From Streptosporangiaceae bacterium (lineage in GTDB: Bacteria > Actinomycetota > Actinomycetes > Streptosporangiales > Streptosporangiaceae): DNA of 12,753 nucleotides. The stretch spans positions 1 through 12,753 of the forward strand of contig JASHTQ010000566.1 in NCBI GenBank assembly GCA_030040475.1, given 5' to 3'. The notes beneath the pieces are model-generated. The model was not told where the DNA came from. It made no database searches and worked only from the letters and a program-made list of their open reading frames with translations. Made by a program: the position numbers and the translations under genes. Shown here piece by piece: positions 7,075-12,753 of the stretch. Within the stretch, counting starts at the first letter, position 1. Every line of letters begins with the position of its first letter.

Positions 7075-8718
7075 TCATCGCGGGGACGGTGCGGTCGCGC
7101 CGAACCAGCTGCGCAGCGCCTCCTCCAGACCGCGCGCTGGCCCCGGCGTGCCGGGCCCGGCGGCCCAGGCCACGTAACCGTCCGGCCGGATCAGCAGCGC
7201 GTCGGCCACCGCGGGAGCGCTCAGCGGGCGTGCGGCCAGCACCGTGATCCGGTCCGCCCAGCCCGCGGCGTGCCCGGCCACCACGGCGTCCGGGGTGAGA
7301 TCCAGCAGCACGCCCCGGGCGGGCCGCAGCAGCTCGGCGACCCGTGTCCGGCGTCCGTCGCCCGCCTCCACCCGCAGGTCCGGTGCCAGGTACCCGGCCA
7401 GCCGGTGCAGCCTCGCTCCGGGACCCGGCATCGGGTAGCGGACGTCGGAGCCCTGGATGGCCTCGCCGAGGTGACGCAGCACCTCGGGGTAGCGCAGCAA
7501 CTCGCCGAACAGCTCGCGGATCGCCGTCGTGCCCTCGTCCGCGGCGCCCAGGGCCTTCTGCGCCCGGGTCTGCAGCAGGGCCCGCTGGCCGGCCAGGTAC
7601 CGCTCGGCGTGGTAGGAATCCAGCAGGCCGTCCGGCGCCTGCCCCGCGACCTGCGCGGCGAGCTTCCAGCCGAGGTTGACCGCGTCGAGGAGGCCGACGT
7701 TCAGCGATCCGCCGGCGCCGAAGATGTGCGCCGCGTCGCCGGCCAGCAGCACCCGGCCGGACCCGTCGTCCCGGTAGCGCTCGGCCAGCCGGCTGTTGCC
7801 GACGGTGCGGGTCAGCCACTGCGGCTCGGTCATCTCCACGTCGGCGCCGAGCACCCGGCGGAAGCTGGCGCGCAGCTCGTCGAGGGTCATCGGGCCGTCC
7901 CCTGCCGCCGTGGCCGCCGGGTCCTCCTCGCTGGTGAAGACGATGAACAGCCCCGGCGGCGCGTTCTTGTCCAACATGACAAGCGGCATGATCGAATACG
8001 CGCCGCGCGGCGTGCGTACCACGCCGGGCAACGTCAGCCGCCCCGCGCCTGGGACGTCAACCGCGGCGCCGCCAGGGGCGATCACCGCGGTCGGCAGGAA
8101 CACCCGGCCGATCCGGGAGATCTCCGCCGAGGTGACGCCGGGAAAGCCGATGCCGGCCTGCTTGCGGACCAGGCTGTGCGCCCCGTCGCAGCCGACCAGG
8201 TAGCCCGCGCGCAGCGAGTACCCGCCGTCCGGGCCGCGGACCTCCAGCGTGACGCCGGCCCCGTCCGGGGCCAGCGCGGTCAGCTCGTGCCCGCGCCTGA
8301 TTCCCCCGCCGAGCTCGGCCAGCCGATCGCCGAGCAGCCGCTCCAGCCGCCGCTGCGGTATCGCCGCGATGTGCAGCGGGCTGCCCCCCGTGGCGGCCAG
8401 CCCGGAGAAGTCCAGCCGAAGCGGCCCGAACGAGAATGCCGGTATCGGCCCGGCGAAGGTGGCCTCGGCACGGATCCGGTCGAGCAGCCCGCGGTAGTCA
8501 AGCACCGGCACGATCTGGCCGACCAGGCCATTGCCCTTGGGGATCTCGCTGATCTCCGGCAGCCGCTCGAGCACCACCGGCTCCGTGCCGCACAGCATCA
8601 GCTCGGCGGCCAGCATCAGTCCCGTCGGGCCGCCGCCGGCGATCACGACGTCGGTCTCCTCCGCCGGCGTGTCGCAGCCGCCGGTCTCGGCGACGCCGCT
8701 GATCGGTGATGTGGTCAC
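7075..8718 (-). CDS. FAD-dependent monooxygenase of the PheA/TfdB aromatic hydroxylase type
   Basis: A 547-residue group A flavoprotein, expected to use NAD(P)H and O2 to hydroxylate an aromatic or polyketide-like substrate in the cytoplasm. Landmarks: FAD ADP-binding VVIAGGGPTGLMLAAEL with glycines at about 28-33, the DG motif CDGAHSLVRK at about 177, and the GD motif LLAGDAAHIFGAG with G327-D328. The C-terminal ~100 residues look like the thioredoxin-fold domain of this family (LLDLTPDAVV, then DGYVAWAAG). After the GD motif the loop reads HIFGAGGSLNVG, about two residues shorter than the usual HxxPPxGGQGxN form. The GTG at 8718 is preferred because AAGG lies 8 nt upstream; GTG 8727 and TTG 8736 are also in frame. 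It diverges from a TetR gene that probably represses it. Close relatives include antibiotic-modifying enzymes such as rifampicin monooxygenase, but the substrate cannot be read from sequence. Confidence 0.88.
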   Translation of the reverse strand: MTTSPISGVAETGGCDTPAEETDVVIAGGGPTGLMLAAELMLCGTEPVVLERLPEISEIPKGNGLVGQIVPVLDYRGLLDRIRAEATFAGPIPAFSFGPLRLDFSGLAATGGSPLHIAAIPQRRLERLLGDRLAELGGGIRRGHELTALAPDGAGVTLEVRGPDGGYSLRAGYLVGCDGAHSLVRKQAGIGFPGVTSAEISRIGRVFLPTAVIAPGGAAVDVPGAGRLTLPGVVRTPRGAYSIMPLVMLDKNAPPGLFIVFTSEEDPAATAAGDGPMTLDELRASFRRVLGADVEMTEPQWLTRTVGNSRLAERYRDDGSGRVLLAGDAAHIFGAGGSLNVGLLDAVNLGWKLAAQVAGQAPDGLLDSYHAERYLAGQRALLQTRAQKALGAADEGTTAIRELFGELLRYPEVLRHLGEAIQGSDVRYPMPGPGARLHRLAGYLAPDLRVEAGDGRRTRVAELLRPARGVLLDLTPDAVVAGHAAGWADRITVLAARPLSAPAVADALLIRPDGYVAWAAGPGTPGPARGLEEALRSWFGATAPSPR

Positions 8719-8746
8719 GAGGGCCACCTTACACAATTTTGCCTAG

Positions 8747-8780
8747 AACGCAAGTTTGCCTGTCGGGCATTATTTGCGTT
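8747..8780. promoter_or_regulatory. Nested palindrome, likely operator of the TetR-family regulator
   Basis: Outer arms AACGCAA (8747-8753) and TTGCGTT (8774-8780) are exact inverted repeats. Inner arms TGCC (8757-8760) and GGCA (8766-8769) share nearly the same centre (about 8763). In addition TTTGCCT occurs at 8738-8744 and 8755-8761, 17 nt apart. The element sits between divergent genes and covers the regulator's -35 and spacer, which fits autoregulation plus control of the monooxygenase. Confidence 0.65.
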
Positions 8781-8785
8781 ACGCT
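8756..8785 (+). promoter_or_regulatory. Putative promoter of the TetR gene giving a leaderless mRNA
   Basis: -35-like TTGCCT (8756-8761), 18-nt spacer, -10-like TACGCT (8780-8785). The ATG at 8792 is 6 nt past the -10, where transcription should begin, and no Shine-Dalgarno is present. A leaderless transcript is therefore likely. Confidence 0.5.
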
Positions 8786-8791
8786 GGCCCG

Positions 8792-9424
8792 ATGACCGAA
8801 CCCAGCCCGCGCATCACGGGCAGGCGGGAGCGCAAGAAGCTGGCCACCCGCCAGGCGCTGAGCTCGGCCGCGCTCCAGCTCGCGATCGAGCGCGGCGGGA
8901 TCGAGCGGGTCACGATCGAGGACATCACGACCAGGGCGGACGTGGCGCTTCGCACGTTCAGCAACTACTTCGCGAACAAGTACGAGGCGCTCACCGCGAT
9001 GGGCAGCGACCGGGCCAGGCGGATCGGGGCGTCACTGCTCGAGCGGTCGGCCGGCGAGCCGCTGTGGGAGGCGCTGACCCACGCGGTCCTGCAGCACTAC
9101 GAGGGCACCGAGCAGGCCTTCGGCCGAGAGACGATGACAGCGCTCGCCAAGATCCTCCAGGCCCCCGCCATGCGCGGCGAGTACCTCAAGGTCAACTTCG
9201 AGATGCAGCACGCGCTCGCCCTGGCCATCGCCGAGCGGACCGGTACCGACATCGGCACGGACATGTTCCCCCAGATCCTGGCCGGGGCGGTCATCACCGC
9301 GTCGCAGGTCGCCACCAGGCACTGGTACGCGGCGGACCCCCCGGTCCCGCTGCGTCCCCTGATCGAGCTGGCCCTCCGCCAGCTAGCCTCCGCCTGCTCC
9401 CAAGCCCCGCCCTCCTCCACCTGA
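8792..9424 (+). CDS. TetR/AcrR-family transcriptional regulator
   Basis: A 210-residue one-component repressor. The N-terminal DNA-binding domain is clear: RRERKKLATRQAL leads helix 1, and residues about 40-65 (VTIEDITTRADVALRTFSNY, cut for length, then FANKYEAL) form the helix-turn-helix and helix 4, with the typical F-x-N-Y-F-x-N-K pattern. Residues about 75-200 form the variable all-helical ligand and dimer domain, whose ligand is unknown. ATG 8792 is chosen over an in-frame TTG at 8756 because the latter lies inside the promoter and operator, and the protein then begins like its relatives. It is divergent from the flavin monooxygenase and separated from it by 73 bp with a palindrome. Most likely it represses itself and the monooxygenase until a small molecule, perhaps the enzyme's substrate, binds. 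Confidence 0.9.
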   Translation: MTEPSPRITGRRERKKLATRQALSSAALQLAIERGGIERVTIEDITTRADVALRTFSNYFANKYEALTAMGSDRARRIGASLLERSAGEPLWEALTHAVLQHYEGTEQAFGRETMTALAKILQAPAMRGEYLKVNFEMQHALALAIAERTGTDIGTDMFPQILAGAVITASQVATRHWYAADPPVPLRPLIELALRQLASACSQAPPSST

Positions 9425-9691
9425 CCTCCCCGCCTCCTCCGCCCAAGCACATATCGGACAAATCGCTCACAAGGTCCAATTAGTTCGCGGCGGACTTAAT
9501 CACGATACGATAACCATCGGGTCTCGGGGAGTGCGCGATATAGCCGGCAAAACACCCCCACCCCCCTCGTCAGCGGGGCAGCCCGGGGTCTACGATCGGA
9601 AACTGTCAGTTACGAATGCGAAGCCCCTGACGGTACGGCTGTGGCGGGACGGACGAGTGAGTCAGAGGTGTCTAGCGGGTAGGAATTCGCT
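9425..9691. other. AT-richer regulatory gap upstream of the universal stress gene
   Basis: The gap is 267 bp long and lower in GC than its surroundings from about 9448 to 9525. It holds the third ATCACGNNACGATAAC copy, an imperfect inverted pair around ATTAGT and ACTTAAT (9478-9500), and a -10-like TACGAT at 9591-9596 with no clear -35. A short open frame from 9531 into the next gene shows no domain and is not called. Confidence 0.5.
9499..9514. promoter_or_regulatory. Shared motif ATCACGNNACGATAAC, copy 3 (universal stress protein gene)
   Basis: The sequence is ATCACG-AT-ACGATAAC, 178 nt upstream of the UspA-domain gene and opposite in orientation relative to its gene compared with the kinase copies. 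The flanks do not resemble the kinase upstream blocks, so this copy is independent of the kinase duplication and supports a real binding site. Confidence 0.55.
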
Positions 9692-10213
9692 ATGGCAATT
9701 GATCTCGGTTCGCGGCGGATCGTAGTCGGAGTCGACGGCTCTGCGGAGTCTCTTGCCGCGTTGAGCTGGGCATGCAGGGAAGCGAGCCTGCGTTCCGCTG
9801 AGGTCCAGGCGGTGCTTGCCCTGGAGGCCGCGTGCCATCAGGTGGCCAGTTACGCCGTGCCGGCCCCGCGGCAGACGACGAGCAGCTGGGGCGCCGCCCG
9901 CGAGGTGCTGCGGCGGTCGGTAAGCGAGGCTGCCAGCCGTTTCCCCGGCGTCACCGTCCGTACCGACATCACCGAGGGGCTCGCCGCGCGGGTGCTCCTC
10001 GACCACGCGGCCCACGCCGACATGCTCGTCCTCGGCCACAGGTCGCACGGCGCCGACCCCTCTCGCGGCGCGGGTCCGGTGATCCGGGTCTGCCTGCGCG
10101 CCGCCCCCTGCCCCGTGGTCGTCATCAGCGCGCCCGAGCAGGCCTCCAGGCACCAGGCGGATCACGTGCCCGAGGCCTGGCAGCGCGACCTGGAAGGATC
10201 AGCCGCCAGGTAG
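9692..10213 (+). CDS. UspA-domain universal stress protein
   Basis: A 173-residue cytoplasmic protein with one UspA fold. The first strand and its conserved aspartate are clear (IVVGVDGS, D15). The domain continues with the helix SLAALSWACREASL, strand and helix pairs, then ADMLVLGHRSHG (110-120) and the last strand PCPVVVIS (139-146). ATP-binding members carry G-x2-G-x9-G-S/T after the fourth strand. Here the segment reads GHRSHGADPSRGAGPV, with Ser in place of the second Gly and no final G-S, so nucleotide binding is doubtful. About 25 polar residues follow the domain. ATG 9692 is supported by AGGA at 9681-9684, 7 nt upstream. Such proteins are usually induced in stress, stasis or low oxygen. 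An upstream motif shared with the two kinases hints at co-regulation. Confidence 0.88.
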   Translation: MAIDLGSRRIVVGVDGSAESLAALSWACREASLRSAEVQAVLALEAACHQVASYAVPAPRQTTSSWGAAREVLRRSVSEAASRFPGVTVRTDITEGLAARVLLDHAAHADMLVLGHRSHGADPSRGAGPVIRVCLRAAPCPVVVISAPEQASRHQADHVPEAWQRDLEGSAAR

Positions 10214-10229
10214 CCGCCAGCCGCCAAAA

Positions 10230-10247
10230 CCGGCCGCCCGCGGCCGG
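10230..10247 (+). terminator. Possible hairpin terminator after the universal stress gene
   Basis: CCGGCCG (10230-10236) pairs exactly with CGGCCGG (10241-10247) around CCCG, 17 nt after the stop codon. It is preceded by AAAA and has no T-run. It lies between the UspA gene and the -10-like element of the next gene, which suits separate transcripts. Three AGCCGCCA copies (10201, 10212, 10219) precede it. Confidence 0.45.
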
Positions 10248-10269
10248 GTAGCGCCGGGGCCGGGCAGAG

Positions 10270-10275
10270 TAGCCT
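10270..10275 (+). promoter_or_regulatory. -10-like element for the 2-hydroxyacid dehydrogenase gene
   Basis: TAGCCT fits the TANNNT pattern and ends 7 nt before the ATG at 10283. There is no Shine-Dalgarno in the gap. A leaderless transcript is the simplest reading. No clear -35 is visible in this GC-rich gap. Confidence 0.4.
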
Positions 10276-10282
10276 CGCGGTC

Positions 10283-11212
10283 ATGACATCGTCGACGATC
10301 AAGGTATGGCTGCCCGCCCCGGACGCGGCCGAACTGATGGGCGGCCTGCCGGGCGGATTCGCCGCGGACGTGTGGACCGGCGGCGATCAGCTACCCGGCT
10401 CTGCCGACGAGGTCGAGGTAATAGTGCTGCCGTCCGGCGTCCGGGACGCCCAGCTGCAGGGGCTCGCCAAGCTGCCCCGGCTGCGGCTGATCCAGCTGCT
10501 GTCGGCAGGCGCCGAGCGGGCGATCCCGTTCGTCCCGCCCGGGGTGACCCTGGCCACCGCGCGCGGCGCGCACGACCCCGCGGTCGCGGAGCTGATCATG
10601 GCCATGATCCTGGCCCAGGTCAGGCACCTGCCCACGTACGTGATCGCGCAGCAAGAGGAGCGCTGGGAGCACGACACCGCCAGGCCGCTCGGCGGCCAGA
10701 CCGTCCTGATCGTCGGCTACGGCTCGATCGGCGAGGCCACCGAGCGCATGCTCGCCCCGATGCAGGTCCAGGTGCAAAGGGTGGCACGAACCGCCCGCGA
10801 AGGCGTGTCGGGCATGGACGACCTGCCCGCCATGCTGCCGAACGCCGACATCGTCATCCTCCTGGTCCCCGTCACCGCCGAGACGACGAAGATGGTGGAC
10901 GAGGCGTTCCTCGCCCGCATGAAGGACGGCGCCCTGCTCGTCAACGCCGCCCGCGGCCCGATCGTCGACACCGACGCGCTGCTCAAGGAGCTGACCGCGG
11001 GACGCCTGCGCGCCGCGCTCGACGTCACCGACCCCGAGCCGCTCCCGGCCGGCCACCCGCTGTGGGCCGCCAAGGGCCTGCTGCTCACCCCGCACGTCGG
11101 CGGGGCCACCACGGACGCGATGCAGCGCGCGCTGGCCATCGCGAAAGACCAGCTGGCCCGCTACGCCGCGGGCGCGCCGCTGATCAACGTCGTCGGCCCG
11201 CAGGGCTACTGA
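10283..11212 (+). CDS. NAD(P)-dependent D-2-hydroxyacid dehydrogenase
   Basis: A 309-residue member of the D-isomer-specific 2-hydroxyacid dehydrogenase family, which interconverts 2-oxoacids and D-2-hydroxyacids (glyoxylate/hydroxypyruvate, phosphoglycerate and others). The cofactor loop is VGYGSIG with glycines 145, 147 and 150. The catalytic triad is in place: Arg224 in NAARGPIVDTDAL, Glu252 in DVTDPEPLP, and His271 in LLTPHVGG. The segment ARGAHDPAVAELIMAMIL (93-110) is the usual helix before the NAD domain. The acidic residue that normally follows the glycine loop by about 20 residues and selects NAD is not obvious: the segment reads VQVQRVARTAR, so NADP may be preferred. It lacks the ACT domain of SerA-type enzymes, and length is normal for the short class. 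The stop lies 22 nt before psuG on the same strand, so co-expression is possible. Exact substrate is not resolved. Confidence 0.9.
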   Translation: MTSSTIKVWLPAPDAAELMGGLPGGFAADVWTGGDQLPGSADEVEVIVLPSGVRDAQLQGLAKLPRLRLIQLLSAGAERAIPFVPPGVTLATARGAHDPAVAELIMAMILAQVRHLPTYVIAQQEERWEHDTARPLGGQTVLIVGYGSIGEATERMLAPMQVQVQRVARTAREGVSGMDDLPAMLPNADIVILLVPVTAETTKMVDEAFLARMKDGALLVNAARGPIVDTDALLKELTAGRLRAALDVTDPEPLPAGHPLWAAKGLLLTPHVGGATTDAMQRALAIAKDQLARYAAGAPLINVVGPQGY

Positions 11213-11221
11213 CGCGAGTGA

Positions 11222-11227
11222 GACAAT
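11222..11227 (+). promoter_or_regulatory. -10-like element just upstream of psuG
   Basis: GACAAT resembles a -10 and ends 7 nt before the GTG at 11235. No Shine-Dalgarno lies between. It may give a leaderless psuG transcript separate from the dehydrogenase; no clear -35 is seen. Confidence 0.35.
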
Positions 11228-11234
11228 CGTTCCC

Positions 11235-12143
11235 GTGCAGGTATCCCCGCAGGTCAGTGCCGCGCTAGCCGCAGGAGACCCGGTCGTCGCGCTGGAATCG
11301 ACGATCATCTCGCACGGCCTGCCGAGGCCGGCGAACCTGGAAGCGGCCCAGGAATTCGAAAAGACGCTCGGCGACGCCGGAGTACAGGCCGCCACGATCG
11401 CGCTCATCGACGGCGTGCCGAAGATCGGCCTGGAGCCGGACGAACTGGAAAGGATCGCCGCAGCCGAGTCCGTGATCAAGGTCAGCAGCCGCGACATTGG
11501 CATCGCGATCGCCAAGAGGGCGACCGGCGGCACAACGGTCGCGGCCACCTCGGTGCTGGCCGCGCGGGCCGGCATCCGGGTGTTCGCGACCGGCGGGCTC
11601 GGCGGCGTGCACCGCGGCGCGGCCGAGACGTTCGACGAGTCCGCGGACCTGACCGTGCTGTCCAGGACGCCGATCACGGTCGTCTCCGCGGGGGTGAAAT
11701 CCATCCTGGACATCCCGGCGACGCTGGAGCGGCTGGAGACGCTGAGCGTCGCGGTGGTCGGCTACCGCACCTCGCGCTTCCCCGCCTTCTGGCTCTCCGA
11801 TTCCGGCTGTGACCTGGACTGGCGCGCCGACACGCCGCAGGAGGTCGCCGACATCATGGCCGCCAGGGAGGCCTTCGGCGAGCAGTCCGCGCTGCTGATC
11901 GCCAACCCGCTGCCGGCGGCCCTGCAGCTTGACCCGGGCGTCCTTGACGACGCGCTCGAGCAGGCCCTCGCCGTCGCGGCCGAGCAGGGGGTCAAGGGGA
12001 AGGCGGTCAGCCCGTTCCTGCTCGACCGGATCCAGCAGGCCACCGCCGGCGCCAGCGTCGCGGTCAACCTGCAGATCGCCCGCGGCAACATCGCCCTGGC
12101 AGCGCAGATTGCCCAAGCGTGGGCCAACCGCAGCGGCGGCTGA
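11235..12143 (+). CDS. psuG: Pseudouridine-5'-phosphate glycosidase
   Basis: A 302-residue complete PsuG. The enzyme breaks the C-C glycosidic bond of pseudouridine 5'-phosphate to give uracil and ribose 5-phosphate. The signature stretches are all present: VALESTIISHGLP (18-30), KVSSRD (82-87), GGTTVAAT (98-105), GIRVFATGGLGGVHRGA (113-129), TFDESADL (132-139) and AGVKSILDIPATLERLET (152-169). By spacing against the E. coli enzyme (Glu31, Lys93, Asp149, Lys166), the active-site residues are Glu21, Lys82, Asp138 and Lys155; the last should form the covalent sugar adduct. The start is GTG 11235, which gives the normal N-terminus; there is no Shine-Dalgarno. The next gene is a PfkB-family kinase that overlaps or abuts it, as expected for a pseudouridine salvage pair. 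The E. coli numbering is from memory. Confidence 0.96.
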   Translation: MQVSPQVSAALAAGDPVVALESTIISHGLPRPANLEAAQEFEKTLGDAGVQAATIALIDGVPKIGLEPDELERIAAAESVIKVSSRDIGIAIAKRATGGTTVAATSVLAARAGIRVFATGGLGGVHRGAAETFDESADLTVLSRTPITVVSAGVKSILDIPATLERLETLSVAVVGYRTSRFPAFWLSDSGCDLDWRADTPQEVADIMAAREAFGEQSALLIANPLPAALQLDPGVLDDALEQALAVAAEQGVKGKAVSPFLLDRIQQATAGASVAVNLQIARGNIALAAQIAQAWANRSGG

Positions 12144-12753
12144 CCCCGGCCCCTCCGCAGGTGGTCATCTGCGGCGACGTGATCAACGACGTGCTGGTCA
12201 AGCCCTCCGCGCCGGCCGCGGCGCGCACCGACACCCCGGCGGTGATCCGCAGCTGTCCCGGCGGCTCGGCCGCGAACCAGGCCGCCTGGCTGGCCTATCT
12301 CGGCACCCAGGTCGCGTTCGTCGGCCGGGTCGGCGCCCGCGACGCCGAGTACCATCAGCGCGAACTCGCCCGCGCCGGGGTCCGGACCCACCTCGCCGTC
12401 GACCCGGACGCCGACACCGGCTCGATCGTGATCATGGTGGCGCGGGACGGCGAGCGGACGATGTTCACCGACCGCGGCGCCAACCTGCGGCTGCGGCGTT
12501 CGGACCTGCCGGCCCGCCTGCTCGACGACGCGGCGGTGCTGCACCTGACCGGCTACACGTTCTGCGAGCCGCCGCTGCTCGAGGTGGCGCTCTGGCTCAT
12601 CGGCGAGGCCAGGTCCCGCGGCCTGGCGGTGACGATCGACCCGGGCTCGGCGTCCTTCCTCGCCCGGATGAGCCCGGGCGCGTTCCTCCGCTGGACCGCG
12701 GGCGCCGCGGTCTGCTTCCCGAACCGCGACGAGGCCGAGGTGCTCACCGGCCA
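12119..12753 (+). CDS. PfkB-family sugar/nucleoside kinase, likely pseudouridine kinase (3' end outside window)
   Basis: The frame is open to the right edge, giving 211 residues of a ribokinase-fold kinase. The N-terminus reads VVICGDVINDVLV. The substrate-site signature PGGSAANQAAWLAYLG and VAFVGRVGARDAEYH follow, then TGSIVIMVARDGERTMFTD and the inter-strand stretch LHLTGYTFCEPP. The visible part ends at FPNRDEAEVLTG, typical of PfkB enzymes just before the ATP half. The catalytic DTxGAGD region lies outside. Two GTG starts are possible: 12119, overlapping psuG by 25 nt, and 12161, 17 nt after the psuG stop. Neither has a Shine-Dalgarno, and coupling to psuG translation is likely. Position next to psuG argues for phosphorylation of pseudouridine, supplying PsuG's substrate. 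Ribokinase-like activity on another sugar cannot be excluded. Confidence 0.88.
   Translation, partial: MGQPQRRLTPAPPQVVICGDVINDVLVKPSAPAAARTDTPAVIRSCPGGSAANQAAWLAYLGTQVAFVGRVGARDAEYHQRELARAGVRTHLAVDPDADTGSIVIMVARDGERTMFTDRGANLRLRRSDLPARLLDDAAVLHLTGYTFCEPPLLEVALWLIGEARSRGLAVTIDPGSASFLARMSPGAFLRWTAGAAVCFPNRDEAEVLTG

Noticed and set aside
7270..8709. 479-codon + strand open frame opposite the monooxygenase
   Set aside because: No recognisable domain; the opposite strand carries all flavoprotein motifs.
9531..9725. Possible 64-residue protein running into the universal stress gene
   Set aside because: It overlaps a well-supported start and has a proline run and no domain; it looks like chance read-through of the leader.

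Overview
The window is very GC-rich, with strong G/C bias at third codon positions, frequent GTG starts, and gene families typical of Actinomycetota: membrane-anchored PknB-type kinases, small UspA proteins, and a PsuG/PfkB pair. It reads as chromosomal DNA of a filamentous or soil actinomycete. Genus cannot be assigned from sequence alone.

Left part (1-1267, + strand): the C-terminal third of an SbcC-type nuclease ATPase, whose reading frame runs past the expected end through a hairpin. It is followed by a shrunken remnant of a NitT/TauT-type ABC substrate-binding protein, which I call a pseudogene.

Centre (1287-6891, - strand): two tandem paralogous receptor-like Ser/Thr kinases of 867 and 832 residues. 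Each has an intracellular kinase domain, one membrane helix, two IPT/TIG domains and three Cys-paired Ig-like repeats, then a short tail. The tails differ: Gly/Lys-rich in the first, Pro/Gly/Cys in the second. The duplication includes upstream DNA, and patches of that DNA stay conserved. One patch, ATCACGNNACGATAAC, occurs a third time upstream of a universal stress protein gene about 2.6 kb away. The kinase pair and this shared element are the most distinctive part of the window.

Right-centre (7075-9424): a flavin-dependent aromatic-type monooxygenase (-) diverges from a TetR-family regulator (+). The 73-bp gap between them holds a nested palindrome that overlaps the regulator's promoter. 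This is a classic local repressor/target arrangement, probably for modifying or detoxifying a small aromatic molecule.

Right part (9425-12753, + strand): a UspA-domain protein, a D-2-hydroxyacid dehydrogenase, pseudouridine-5'-phosphate glycosidase (psuG) and a PfkB sugar kinase that runs off the window. PsuG plus a PfkB kinase suggests pseudouridine salvage: the kinase makes pseudouridine 5'-phosphate and PsuG splits it to uracil and ribose 5-phosphate. Several + strand genes lack a Shine-Dalgarno and have a -10-like hexamer 6-7 nt before the start codon, so leaderless mRNAs are likely.

No rRNA, tRNA, CRISPR array, insertion sequence or phage gene was seen.
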